Below are positions 33,764-47,045 of a DNA stretch of 64,000 nucleotides, in pieces. Position numbers and translations under genes: made by a program. The stretch is taken from positions 1,286,817 through 1,350,816 of the forward strand of contig JAKOGI010000026.1 in the NCBI GenBank assembly GCA_029747015.1, given 5' to 3'. The notes under the pieces were generated by a model. It was given only the letters and a program-made list of their open reading frames with translations, was not told the DNA's origin and ran no database searches. Every line of letters starts with the position of its first letter. Position 1 is the first letter of the stretch. This DNA comes from Carnegiea gigantea (taxonomy: Eukaryota; Streptophyta; Magnoliopsida; Caryophyllales; Cactaceae).

Positions 33764-35735
33764 TGTGGACAATACATATGTATGCATCTTTGGGGGAAAA
33801 CATTCTTGATGACAATGTTCATATGAACTGTGTGTTAACATGTCCTCCACCATTGAAAAGGTCACCTTCTTTTGTAATGGAGAAAGCACAAGATAATGTA
33901 TATTTACTTATAAAATGGTGCATCCTGATTTATGTTATGGAAATTGAACCCACTTGAAAGGAGTCCTCATAGGTGTAGCCTAGGATAAGGATACATATAA
34001 ATAACACAAAACAATCTACATGAGTGACCTTGGTTAGATAATATAAAAACTTTGCTTTCATATGGGGTGACATTTTATGTGACTAATATGGCACATCCCA
34101 ACAATTTTAGTAATGCAAATGTGCGGTAGATAGAGTCTTCAAAGGTGTACGGTGGGGTAAAGCTATGTATGACTACCTGACATAATATTTTCCACTAATC
34201 CAGGATAGTGCATGCCAATATTTTGGATACATTCTATGCTTTGTTTATTCTACATACGAGTAACCTGCTATAGTAAATTATACTTAGCTGATATATTGAT
34301 TCTAAAATGTTGGCTTACTTATAGATAACATTCTATGGTTTAATGAAATGTACATAGAAGATTACGCAATAAAAGTCTTCAAATATACGATTGGATAATA
34401 CTACATTCAACTAACACAATAAAATTCATTTAATAAAAAATTGGGTACTCAACTATAACGTTTTGTGGTTGATTACAATAAGGTACGTGTCGAGTCCTAA
34501 CTAGTGTATGTTGCAGTAACAATGCAAATGATTAACCCAACATAATTTAGGTTAGCAACTCGAGATATGGACAAAATGTTTGGAGAAATATGATAATTTT
34601 ATACTGTTCAATTCAAAATGGTTTATCCCTTTATACATATGTAAGTGAATTCCTTACGAAATGAAACGCAAAAATACGTGACATGGATGTACATGTACTA
34701 GGAAATTAGTCACAGGTGTAGAGTCGAATATGTCCACTTATGACTAACCGAACATATTGCAATGGAATAAATCAGAATATGTAATAGTCATTTTACAAGT
34801 TCATAAGTTACAAGTGTCAACAATCATCTTTTTCCAGATTTTGCATTACAATGTCTATAGTAAGCTATTCCTAAAGAAGACAACCTTCACCTTGAGAGCA
34901 CACTTGTGTAATTGTGTCTATGGATGGGATAAGTTGGTGGAATTGAAAATGCTTCATTCATTTGTACCTGTTATAGAAATTATGTCCTCATGGTGTGGAA
35001 CCCAATAATGCTAAAATGAAAGTTCCGGGTGCATTGACGTGAATACTTGAATTTGCAATGTTTTGGTCCAAATTGAGGCATGCAATGAATTTGGTGGTTG
35101 TGGTAAACATCAGTAATATAAACAAGGCAGTAGGATAAGCAAGCTATAAACATGCTACCAATTGAAAAAAATCCTAACAGCTTGGGTTATTTACATTGGC
35201 AAATTAGCACAATAACTTGTGATCCCCTAAAAACAAGATCACCTGGTTAGCACACAATATGAACCACATGTCTTAACTTCAAATTCATATGCCTCACTAC
35301 TGGTTTTTAAGTGAAATAGGAGTTGATAAGTGAAGCATCTGTGAATGTCAAACCAAAATGAACATCATGATTTGCCATTGAGTAGTGGACTACGAGGAAC
35401 CCAAACTTGCAGTTGAGTTACAAGGAAGAATGAGTCATATTTCTGAATGTTCATATTGTATGCAGGAAACTATGACGTGACTTGAAAACCTACCTCTTAC
35501 ATGATTAGGGAAATGAGCTATTTTATCCTGCATGAACTAGCTTCGGTAGGTATTCCTTTAAGTCCTCCTCCTTGTCTCGTAGTTCCAAGTGACCGGTTAG
35601 ACACATATGTATTCAGGTGTAAACATCAACAAATGACTACCATGAACTAACCACACTTTCCTATTAGGCCACAATCCCTTGTACGTACTCTTAACATTGT
35701 TTAGCAGCTCGAACTCTGACGAATAGTATGGTGTT
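33764..35735. other. No gene seen
   Basis: AT-rich sequence without recognisable coding, repeat ends or RNA genes. Confidence 0.4.
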
Positions 35736-35736
35736 A

Positions 35737-36990
35737 TTATGTAACATCACAACACCTATACAGCTCAGCGCAATCTATTATCATGACAAAAAACCTTAAC
35801 CTATTCACATGATATGACTTCATAACTGCCTGTTTTGTTAACAAATTATTGGAGAACTCCCGCACAGTAGAGTCTGACTCTACCCCTTGTATTACTATCA
35901 GCTGTACATTAAATACCTCTAGATCCAGGCTTCCCTCGATGGCTTGTCTATTAGCACATGCAATTTGACTGGCCATCATCCCCTGGGTGCTCAGCTTTTG
36001 CCTCTTCCATGCTGTTGGGCATTGATTTGGATCTATGTATGGTGTTCCATGCACTTAAGAGGGTTTTTGACACCTAGGCCTTCTCTTCATATGCTTAACA
36101 ATGTTGGAACTACTTTCCTGTTTATCTCCCTTACATGATGCTTCCTCTTTATCAGCTCCTTCTAGTATGTGTTGTTAGTGGACATTATCGTAACTCATCC
36201 TCATTAATGGAGGATCGACTAATGGCCCAGCAAGCTCCTCTGCTACATCAGCATCTTTTACTGCATTAGTCTTACAAGCCATACTCAGAACATGCTCTAC
36301 AAAATGAGTTACACCCTTGATCATAGCTGCGTTGTCCACTATTTCTATGTAGGGTGGTGCACCGACCTTAATAATTCCTCAGGACAACTCCGATCTTGTG
36401 TGAATCACCTTACGTGAAAGGGTATATGCTGACATCAGTACATGAAGGATACAACCCTCTCCACTTTTGGGGTTCGCCCCTTCCTCGGCTTCATCAGAGT
36501 GGTGCAGTTTATCAGATTCCCCAATTATTGGCGCCGGGCATTACTATTTGTGATTAGGCTCATGTGTATGCATTTTGCATTTTCTCAAGGATAGCCTAGT
36601 CATAGTGAATGGTGTATAGCTAATATCCTTCATAGAGGGCACAACATTCTTGTCACTACACTGGGGACCTGGCCCATATCAACACAAACTAGGGGAGGGA
36701 TCGCACCATTGCCCGTCATTATTGGTATCTTCTGACTCACATTATTATCTTCCGAAATATTCTCTGTAGTACTCATATTTACACCTTCTTACAAGCCCTA
36801 ATTGGTTTGTTGTCACATTTGCCTGTATCACCCAAAACATTCCTTGAGCCTGACATTGTTTCTGCTAGAATTTCTCTGCATCTATCTCAACCATCAAACC
36901 CTTCTGTCCAACACCTACAATCATATATGAGGCATATGTTGAAATAGGCGTTTTCTAACTGTCCCCTTCACCAGAGCCCCTAAATAGTTC
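35737..36990 (-). pseudogene. Unidentified decayed protein-coding region
   Basis: Read on the minus strand, several long stop-poor pieces follow each other. One around 36350-36170 includes EIVDNAAMIKGVTHFVEHV and DVAEELAGPLVDPPL. One at 36054-35737 encodes about 105 residues beginning HGTPYIDPNQCPTAWKRQKL. Composition (acidic with Ser/Lys, then RRP-like) resembles linker parts of plant transposon proteins such as Ulp1-protease or mobile-domain carriers, but no catalytic motif is visible. I do not recognise the family. Confidence 0.35.
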
Positions 36991-37150
36991 CAACATCTCG
37001 TCTGTGATACTTGCCTTTCTTCTATGTGCCCTTCATTTATAGATGCATGCTCTTCTTCATTATCAACTTACCCTAAACTGTCAACTTCAATGTCCTGAGC
37101 ATTCAAATCATGTCCTTTTTTAATATTCTTCCCACGGTCACCTACCAAAC

Positions 37151-37983
37151 TAGAGCATATCAAAGCCCAGACTATTTCAAAGTTGGTTAACTTAGACAGA
37201 ATTTCAAAGTCACAGAACTGGACTTTGAAACAGTGCAGACTTTTGTAATAGTTTGAATTAACTTTGGCAATAGTTTGAGCTGACTTTGGGCATAAAAAAT
37301 TAAGTTTAATGTAACAAGGACATGAGTTAGATAAAGTTAAAACCACCACCAAGCCTAAAGACCCACTAATAAGTTGATTAAAAGCCTAGGCGCCCTCAAA
37401 CTATCTAAAGGATCCATGCAACTCACCACTAAGGAAACATGGATAAAGAGATAGAGATTTTGGAGTCAAGCTAGCTTTTTTTTTATTTTTTCCATTCACT
37501 TCAACTTTCGATGATCTCCAATGGATTCAAACTTTGCAATTTATAGGAAAATGGGTCTAACTCCTAGCCAAATGAAAAGACTAAGCATTAAACTAGTACA
37601 ATTAACCTTCAAACATTAAAGCTAAAACATATAGAAAATTAGAGAAGAAATATAAAAAGACTGTACTTTATTTAGTGCTAGTTCAACCCCTTTGATGCTT
37701 CATCTTCTACCTTTAAATACGTGCTCATGCTTAGGCTTCCCAAGTGAGGACTTAGACTTGGATGTCTTGAATTAAAACTCAAAAATGGATGAATCTTGTC
37801 TAGCATTAATGGAGAAAATCAATACTTAAGCTATGCCCCTTGGACTGCCTTCAGCAGCAATTCCAAAGTGGCCACCAAAGTCTTTGGCATACTACTGGTT
37901 CTAATAACTTTGGCAAGCTTTTTGGAATTTTATCAAATTCTTTGGATTCGATTTGAATTGATAACATGAGAGCTCTCGCTCCA
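37151..37983 (-). repeat. 3' LTR of gypsy copy A, 833 bp
   Basis: Homologous to 43810-44625. On the minus strand it begins TGGAGCGAGAGCTCTC right after the purine tract GGAGGGGACGA and ends at 37151, where the final dinucleotide is TA instead of CA. No matching 5-bp duplication was found outside the pair. Confidence 0.75.
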
Positions 37984-37999
37984 TCGTCCCCTCCTTGAA

Positions 38000-40800
38000 C
38001 AAGATTTGGCCCTAAGTCTTCATTATCTTCCAAATAAGGCGTGAGGTTTCCTATGTTGAAAATGGAGGACATACCAAAGCCTCCGGGTATCTCAATCTTG
38101 TAAGTTTTGTCATTGACCTCCCCTAGACATTAGCTTATTCTTTTTTGTTGAAGGAAACCATTCTTTCCTCAAATGTAACCGTACCAAATTGCTAGGTTTG
38201 AACAAATGAGCTTCTCTATTCTTGTTGGCTCTTGCCCTGTACATCCCATTCACCTTCTCAATTTTAGCCCTTATTTATTGATGAAGCTTCTTCATATCTT
38301 TGGCCCTTTCTTTAGCTTCTAAGCTCACTTGAGACTCAATTGGAAGAGGTATGAGATCAGAAGGAGTTAGAGAATTGACACCATAATTTTCCTCAAAGGG
38401 AGAAGAACTGGTGGCAAAGGATGGAGTCCTGTTATAGGCAAATTTAGCATGGAGACGTTTAACATCCTATTCCCCCACATTTCATTCACCAAAGTCCTAA
38501 GCAAAGTAGAGAGGTCTTGTTTGTCACATAGGTTTTCCCATTTGAGGATGTTAGGCTTTAGCTTCCATAAGCATCTCCAAAAGTGGCTTAGGGACTTAGT
38601 GTCTCGGTTGGACACTATACTCTTTGGAATTCCATGCAATTCGATAATCTCTTTAAAAATAGAAATGAGTAATGTAAGAAGCATCATCACTCTTATGGCA
38701 AGGCACAAAGTGAGCCACCTTGTTGAACTGATCAACCACTACCATAATAGGTGTCATAAACCCTTTGAGTTCTTAGAAGAGCAATAATGAAGTCCATATT
38801 TACATCTTCCCTAGGTCTTTGGGCCACTGGAAGAGGACAATAAAGAACTTGATGAAATTAGCTCTTTGATTGGTGACAAGGAACACACTTTGAGATGATA
38901 TCATGGACATTTCCTCCTATCTTTGGCCAATAGAAGTGCTTTTTGAGGATGTCAGTAGTTCTATTGATGCTAAAATGGCTAGCTAGACCACCATCATGAA
39001 CCTCTTTGACCAAAATCTTATAGATTGAGCCCTTTGGAATGCACAATTGATTTCCTTTAAAAAGGAATCCATATTAAACAATATATGGACCTTTAGATCC
39101 ATTCCCTCCATCTTTCAGATGGAAAGAGAAGTCTTTATGCTCTTTATAGAGTTCTTTGAGTAATTGAAAGCCAGGAATATGGGCTTCCATAAGTGAAAGT
39201 AGTGAATAATGCCTTAAAATAGCATCTTCCATCACATTGGAACTCTCTTTTTTGTACTTCACCACAAACGAGAATGATTGTAGGAACTCTACCCATTTAA
39301 TGTGTCTCAAATTAAGGTTGTGTTGCCTATTGAGGTATTTTAAAGCCTCATCGTCGAATTGGAGAATAAACAACTTTGGCCTTGGATGATGAACCTAATG
39401 TTTAAGAGCTCTTATAATAGTATAAAACTCTTTATCATATGTGCTATAATTTTTCCTTGAGCAATTCAACTTCTTACTAAAGGAAGTAATTGGGCATTTG
39501 TTTTGAACTAGAACCACAGCAATGCCTACTCCACTAGCATAACACTTCACTTCAAAGACTTGGTCAAAGGATGGAAATGCTAAAATAGAGGCTTGGATCT
39601 TGAGTGTCTCAAAGGCACTCTAGGCAGCTTTAGACCATTCAAAAGTACCTTTTATCAAGCACTTCGTAATAGGGGCAGGAATGGTGCTAAAATTCTTTAT
39701 GAACTATCTGTAGAATGAAGCCAAACCATGAAAACTCATTACTTTAGTGACATTGGTAGGAGTTGGCCAGGACTTTATAGCATCGACTTTGGATTGATCC
39801 ATAGAAATCCCATCTTTGGAAACAACATATCCTAAGAATTTTATATTTATGGGCTACTATCCACACACATGAAAAAAGTGTCATCCTTCTTTGGAACTAA
39901 AAGAGCTGGAACTGAACAAGGACTCATACTTTCCCTCACAAAGCCTTTGGCCATAAACTCTTCAATATGCCTTTAAAGTTCTTTGATCTCTTAAGGGTTG
40001 CATCTATAGGTAGTTGTGTTAGGTAATGGGGCACCGGTAATAAGATCAATCTCGTACTCAATCCCCTGGATTAAGGCTAGCCCAAAGGAAGGTCCTTTGG
40101 AAAGACATCTTGGAACTTGAAGGCAAGAGCTTTAATTTTTGGATGCAGGGTGCTCTTGAAGTCACCTTAGTTACTCTCTAACATGAGCAATACATATATT
40201 TCCTTCCCCTTGTTAGGAGCTTTATCAACCTGTATTTGACTCAAGAAAAAGTTTTTCTCCTCATTTCCCACCCCAGTTTGTATTTTATAGATTTGGCTAG
40301 GGGGTACAGGTTTAAGGACTATCCTTTAATTCCCAAGGGAAAGAGAATATGTGTTCTTGAGGCCATTGTGAATCACATGTCTATCAAATTGCTAAGGACG
40401 ACCCAATGACAAGTGACAAATATTCATGGTTACCATGTCACAAAGGACCTCACCTTTGAACTTTTTCCCAATAGAAAAGGAAGTAAGGGCTTGCTTTGTT
40501 ACCTTAAGATCACCACCTTCATTAATCCATTTAAAGCTATAAGGTCACAGGTGTGGTTAAGTAGGGACGCTAATCTTTGAGACAAAGATGGTTGAAGCCA
40601 CATTGGTACAACTTCCACTATCAATGATGAGATTGCACACTTTGTTGTTGATAGTGCACATGAACGAAAGATCGTCTCTCTTTGTTCCTTGTCCAAAGAA
40701 GATTTATAAGTATGTAGAATTCTTCTAAGGATAGGAGGCTCTCCTTCATCCACTTCTAGATGAATTTCTTCTTCTTGGGAAGTGTCACTCCCCTCCATGT
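38000..40800 (-). pseudogene. Gypsy copy A pol: protease, RNase H, integrase (RT core deleted)
   Basis: From right to left: acidic linker EEEIHLEVDEGEPP (near 40760), protease with its active-site part around 40600, the N-terminal edge of RT (about 40000-39870), a deletion, then KFLGYVVSKDGIS-like RT end. RNase H follows at 39373-39074 and beyond. The integrase zinc region (HDGGLASHF ... CVPCHQ) lies at 39046-38858, then the integrase core to 38367. The last piece (38072-37990) encodes IGNLTPYLEDNEDL. The deletion removes the catalytic YxDD. Several stops occur. Confidence 0.75.
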
Positions 40801-40832
40801 ACTCTTCTCATTTCCTTCACTGGCTCATCTAT

Positions 40833-41824
40833 CTACCTAATCTCTTGAATGGACAAGATCCTCCTATTAGGGAAATCAGCTTGGAAGTGTCCATAACCTT
40901 GGCATTTGAAACACTTCTTCCCTTTAAGCTTCTTCAGGACTTCTTTAGGGATAAAAGGAAGAATTCCCTTGTCTTTGTCTTCTTTGGTATGGCTCTCAGT
41001 CCTTTTTTTCCTTCTTTCGTTTATCCACTTTGATGGTAAATTTATAAATGTCTTCAAAGGTCCAATGTGTTTAAACTTAACCTTCTTGGCAATGTTTGGA
41101 TTGAGACCATTGAGAAAGCAAGCAACGGTTTGCCTTAGAGGATCATTTCCACCACTTCTCATAAGGAGTTGTTCAAACTCCCCAATATATTCCCTAACAC
41201 TAAGGTTGTCTTCTTTGAGAGAAAACATCTTGTAGATCTCTTGTGTGTAATTCTCGGGAATAAAGTGCTTGTTCATCAACTTCTTAAGTTTAGCCCAAGA
41301 TTGGATCTTTCTCTAACCTTCTCTTTCCCTTTGCGTCTTTACGTTTTCAAACCACAAAGAAGCATACTTTGTGAGTTTGAGACTAGCAACTTTGAAGCTC
41401 TTTGCAGCATCAAAGTCATTGGCTTAAAATATGTGATGCAGGGCATAGACCCATTTAAGGTAATCATCTGGATTCAAACTTTATCAAATTCTGGATGGTT
41501 CCACTTTTACATTTTGAAAATTATTTCTAGGCGGTCTCATCCTTCTTAAGAAGGGGTCTTCTTGTTCTAAGTCATTGAATGACTTACCTTTGTCTTCTTG
41601 TCCATGAGAGGAGCCAAAGTTAAAGTCATTAGGAAGAGCTCTAGGAGGTGTTCGATCTCTTCTACTTCCACCCTTTGACGGGCTTTATGACAAAGAGAGA
41701 GTTCTTCTACCACGTCTCTCATTTGCTGTTGAAGCTCTAAAATGGCTCGATCCCCCTTTTTCTTATGCAATTGCTTAAGATTTGAATTCTTCGAAGATGA
41801 ATTTTGGTTCACTATTTCTGACAT
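40833..41824 (-). pseudogene. Gypsy copy A gag with CCHC knuckle
   Basis: Starts at the complement of 41824 (MSEIVNQNSSSKNSN) with an N-terminal coiled-coil-like part to 41567. It resumes at 41279 with the gag core (EIYKMFSLKEDNLSVREYI and ACFLNGLNPNIAKKVKF). The zinc knuckle CFKCQGYGHFQADFPNRR has Phe in place of the last Cys. Frame changes lie between 41280 and 41560. The protein would form the particle of the element. Confidence 0.78.
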
Positions 41825-41961
41825 CTCTCAAATTAGGGGGGAAAAGGCTTTGGATAAAGGCCACTATAGGCTTTGGGGTTCTTTTGTGGCTGGAAAATAT
41901 GTTTGGGACTATGATTCTTTGTAACTAAGTGTTTTAGGCTTCCAATTAATAACCTGGATTA

Positions 41962-41973
41962 GCTCTAATACCA
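41962..41973 (-). other. Primer-binding site of gypsy copy A
   Basis: On the minus strand TGGTATTAGAGC, one transition from TGGTATCAGAGC, two bases after the truncated LTR. Confidence 0.75.
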
Positions 41974-41975
41974 AA

Positions 41976-42075
41976 TGGAGTGTGTCAAAGTTGGGTTGTT
42001 TCAAAATTGGTTCAGTGAGATAGAATTTTAAAGTCACTAAGCTGCACTTTGGCAACAGTTTGAATTAACTTTAGA
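41976..42075 (-). repeat. Truncated middle LTR of the gypsy pair
   Basis: About 100 bases matching the primer-site end of the 43810-44625 LTR (TGGAGTGTGTCAAAG and onwards on the plus strand). It breaks off near 42075-42079 and continues directly as integrase sequence like that at 38781 and onwards. Confidence 0.75.
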
Positions 42076-42079
42076 AACC

Positions 42080-43560
42080 TAGCAACAATGAAGTCGATAC
42101 TCACATCTTCCTAAGGTTCTTGAGGGGATGGAAGATGACAATGAAGGCCTTAATGAAATAGACTCTTTGCTTGGTGATAAGTAACATGCTTTGAGATGAC
42201 ACCATGGACATCTCTTCCCATATTGGCCAATAGAACTGCTCTTTAAGGATGTCAGTATTTTTGTTGATGCCAGAGCGACCAGCCAGACAACCACCATGAA
42301 ACGCTTTGACTAAGAGCTTGTGAATTGGGCCCTTTGGAATGCCCAATTGATTCATTTTGAAAAGGAATCCATCTTAAGCAATATAAGGGCCTTAAGATCT
42401 ATGCCCTTCATCTTTTAAATAGGGAGAAAAGTCTCCTCCCCTTTGTAGAGTTCGTTGAGGAATTGAAAGCCAATAATGTGGGCTTCCATGAGTTAAAGTA
42501 GTGAATAATGCCTTGAAAGAAAATCCACCACTACATTGGAACACCCTTTTTTAATTTGTACTTCATTACAAATGAGAAGGATTGTAGAAACTGTACCCAT
42601 TTAGCATGTCTTAATTTGAGCTTATGTTACCCATTGAGATATTTCAAAGTCTCATGGTTAGAGTGGAGAACAAACTGTTTTGGTCTTAAATAATGAGACC
42701 AATGTTCAAGAGCGTAGAACTCATTATCATATGTGCCATAGTTCTTTGAGCCATTAAACTTCTCACCAGAATAAGCAATTGGGCATTTGTTTTGGATGAG
42801 AACTGCACCAATGCCTATTCCACTAGTATCACATTCTATTTCAAAGACTTGGTCAAGGTCATGAAGTGCTAAAACAAGGGTTTTAGAGAGTTTGGTCCTA
42901 AGCGTCTCAAAGGAACTATGGGCAGCTTTGGACCATTCAAATGCTTTTTCAAGCACTCCACAATAAGGGCAGTAAAGGTGTCAAAATTCTTCATGAACCA
43001 TCTGTAGAATGAAGCCAAACAATGAAAACTCCTCACTTCAGTGACATTAGTAAGAGTTGTCCATGACTTTATAGCATCGACTTTGGATTTTACATAGAAA
43101 TCCTTTCTTTAGAAACAACATATCCTAAGAATTTCATATTGTAAGTGAAGAATTCGCATTTCTCCATCTTAGCGTGGAGCTTTTGGGCCCTTAGAACAGT
43201 GAACACTACTTCAAGGTGTTTGAGATGTTGAACTTGAGCTTGGAAGTCCATAAGCTCATCATCTTGAGCAGCAAAGTGGGGAACCAACTTCCATAAATAA
43301 TGACCTTCATAAGATATGTCAATTGTATCTTGGACTTTCTTATGTGAGCTCTTTTCAATGTTCAGTTGGGAGTCTTCCACATGAATCAAAGTAGGTTCAT
43401 AATCATCCAAGAGTTCTCCTTCATCCTCATCTAGATGAATCTCAACCACCTTTTGGTGTTGGATCATTCCTTGCTTAGCTTCAAGCTCCTTTTCTCGATC
43501 TTCTATTTCCCTTTTTTCTCTTCAATTTTCAAGTCTAGATTTAGCATGTTGAGTTCAAAC
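42080..43560 (-). pseudogene. Gypsy copy B gag-pol remnant
   Basis: On the minus strand: a short gag/linker piece (KELEAKQ, then EIHLDEDEGELLDD near 43420), a jump to the end of RT (LRAQKLHAKMEKCEFF near 43160, FLGYVVSKERIS), RNase H at 42956-42627 (FEIECDTSGIGIGAVLIQN with the first catalytic Asp), and integrase zinc region at 42355-42101 (LVKAFHGGCLAG). Most of gag, the protease and the RT core are missing. Its integrase stops where the middle LTR fragment begins. Confidence 0.75.
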
Positions 43561-43795
43561 TTTATCCTGCAGAGGCTTTGTTCGTTTCCATGAGATTCAA
43601 GCAACATTTTTTTAACTTTGAGGTATCAAGACTTAGCCTTAAGAAACACAATAGTTCATCCATGGTTTTAGAAAAAGAAATTTTCGATCAAAGGTCTTTG
43701 TGGAGCTTTGGGGTTCTTTCGTGGCTAGGAAATGCGTTTTGGCAAGGGTACTTTATAGCTAAGTGTTTCAGGCTTCTAATCAACAACCTATATTT

Positions 43796-43807
43796 GCTCT
43801 AATACTA
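43796..43807 (-). other. Primer-binding site of gypsy copy B
   Basis: On the minus strand TAGTATTAGAGC, two transitions from TGGTATCAGAGC, adjoining the LTR at 43810. Confidence 0.65.
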
Positions 43808-43809
43808 AA

Positions 43810-44625
43810 CGGAGTGTGTCAAAGTCTGGGCTATTTCCTGGGTTGTTTCAAAGTTGGTTCACTCGGACAGAATTTCAAAGTCACTGAACTGGACTTTAGA
43901 ATAGTGCAGACTTTGGCACTAGTTTAGGTCAACTTTGATGCATGAATAAGGATTAACTAACAAGGATATGACTTAGGTAAAGGCAAAGTCACCACTAAGC
44001 CTAAAGACTGCCCAATAAGTTGAATATAAGCCTGTCCACCCTCAATCTACCTAGAGGATTTACTCAACTCACCACCAAGAATACTTGAATAAAAAGATAG
44101 AGATTTTGGAGTCAAGGAAACTGCTTTTCTTTCATTCAGTTCAACTTTTGAATCTATCCTCAATTAATCACAAGTCTTGCAATTTATAGGGAAAAGGGAT
44201 ATAACTCCTTTGACTAGCTAAAGCATTAAATTAGTATACTTAACCTTCAAACAATAAAGCTAAAGCATAGAGAAAATTAAAGAAGAAATACAGAAAGACT
44301 GGGCTTTATTTAATGCTAGTTCAACCCCTTTCATTATTTTTGTTCTACCATAAATTCATGCTCATGCTTAAGCTTCCTAAGTTAGGATGACTTGGATGCA
44401 TTAAATTGAGGCTCAAGAGTGATTGAATCTCATAGAACATTAATGGAGGAAATCAATAGTTAAGTCGTGCCTCTTATACTACCCTCATGAGCAGTTTCAA
44501 AGTTACCACCAAAGTCTTTAGCAGACTATAGCTTCTAGTCTGGCACTAACTTTGGCATACTCTCTGGAACTTTATCAAAGTCTTTGAACTGGGTTTGAAT
44601 TGGTGACAGGAGAGTGCCTGCTCCA
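43810..44625 (-). repeat. 5' LTR of gypsy copy B, 816 bp
   Basis: Pairs with 37151-37983. On the minus strand it starts TGGAGCAGGCACTCTCC and ends at 43810 next to the primer site. Many substitutions and small indels separate it from the other LTR, so the insertion is old. Confidence 0.75.
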
Positions 44626-45002
44626 ATACATTGAATTGGGTAGTGAGAGGACGACAACACTTTCCGTAGTCTGTGGATTGGCTTTGGCTAGCTCTTTGAA
44701 ACAGACTTTGGATGCTATCAACGTTTTTGGTACTAACTTTGAATTAGCAATTGCTAAACTTTCATCTAAAAACCCAATTTTTCAAGCTGAGAGTATATAT
44801 GTAGCTTAGCATTCCTTTCAACAAGGACACATATATATTGGACCCTTTGCGGCCTTAAAGCACCATAGACAGATTGAGGATGGGCAAATCACCATGGAGG
44901 GGGAGACTGTTGTTGCAGAGATCTCATCCTTTGTAGGAAAAATATGCACAAAGGGGATTGAGGGTATCAATATGCTGGAACGTATATATGTGTATATATA
45001 TA
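44626..45002. other. Unassigned stretch left of the microsatellite
   Basis: No recognisable gene. A short open frame to 44809 shows no known motif. Confidence 0.35.
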
Positions 45003-46765
<1,763 letters not shown>

Positions 46766-46770
46766 ATGGA
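46766..46770 (+). repeat. Target-site duplication ATGGA, left copy (original CLC start codon)
   Basis: ATGGA precedes the 5' LTR here and follows the 3' LTR at 51786-51790. From this copy the frame would read only four codons into the LTR (M-D-I-R, then TAA). Confidence 0.9.
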
Positions 46771-46976
46771 TATTAGATAATATTAGATAATATTGTAATA
46801 GTAATGTCAGCTAGTCCTACTTTGTATTGGCTTAGAAGTCTTAAGCTTCAAGCTAGGGTTTCTTTGTATCAAATATGTTTTGTCAGGGATATAAATATCT
46901 CATGCATGACCGCATTAACAGAACAAGAAAAAGACAATTGTGAAAAAGCCTATGCTCACTGCCTGATATTCTTTTA
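46771..46976 (+). repeat. 5' LTR of the copia element at 46771
   Basis: 206 bases, TATTAGATAATATTAG to GATATTCTTTTA. It contains TATAAATA (at 46890-46897), a plausible TATA box for the element's own transcript. Confidence 0.92.
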
Positions 46977-46988
46977 TGGTATTAGAGC
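46977..46988 (+). other. Primer-binding site, initiator tRNA-Met
   Basis: TGGTATTAGAGC follows the 5' LTR directly; one transition from TGGTATCAGAGC. Confidence 0.85.
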
Positions 46989-47045
46989 GTGCACCTGGGC
47001 ACATCCCACGATTCATAAAAATAAAACCAAATCATATGAAACGTC

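Larger units (their letters stand above)
37151..44625 (-). mobile_element. Rearranged tandem pair of Ty3/gypsy elements
   Basis: On the minus strand the order is: LTR (44625 to 43810), primer site, shortened gag-pol (copy B), truncated LTR (about 42075 to 41976), second primer site, second gag-pol (copy A), polypurine tract, LTR (37983 to 37151). Sharing one LTR between two interiors is what unequal recombination between copies produces. The middle LTR keeps only its last 100 bases and is fused to integrase sequence of copy B. Both interiors lack the RT core with its YxDD box. Gag with CFKCQGYGH and an RNase H-integrase order place it in Ty3/gypsy, chromovirus-like. The family within that group is not settled. 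Confidence 0.8.

Noticed and set aside
40782..41549. Plus-strand open frames of 80-126 codons
   Set aside because: They are antisense to the gypsy gag; the minus-strand reading has gag motifs and a zinc knuckle.
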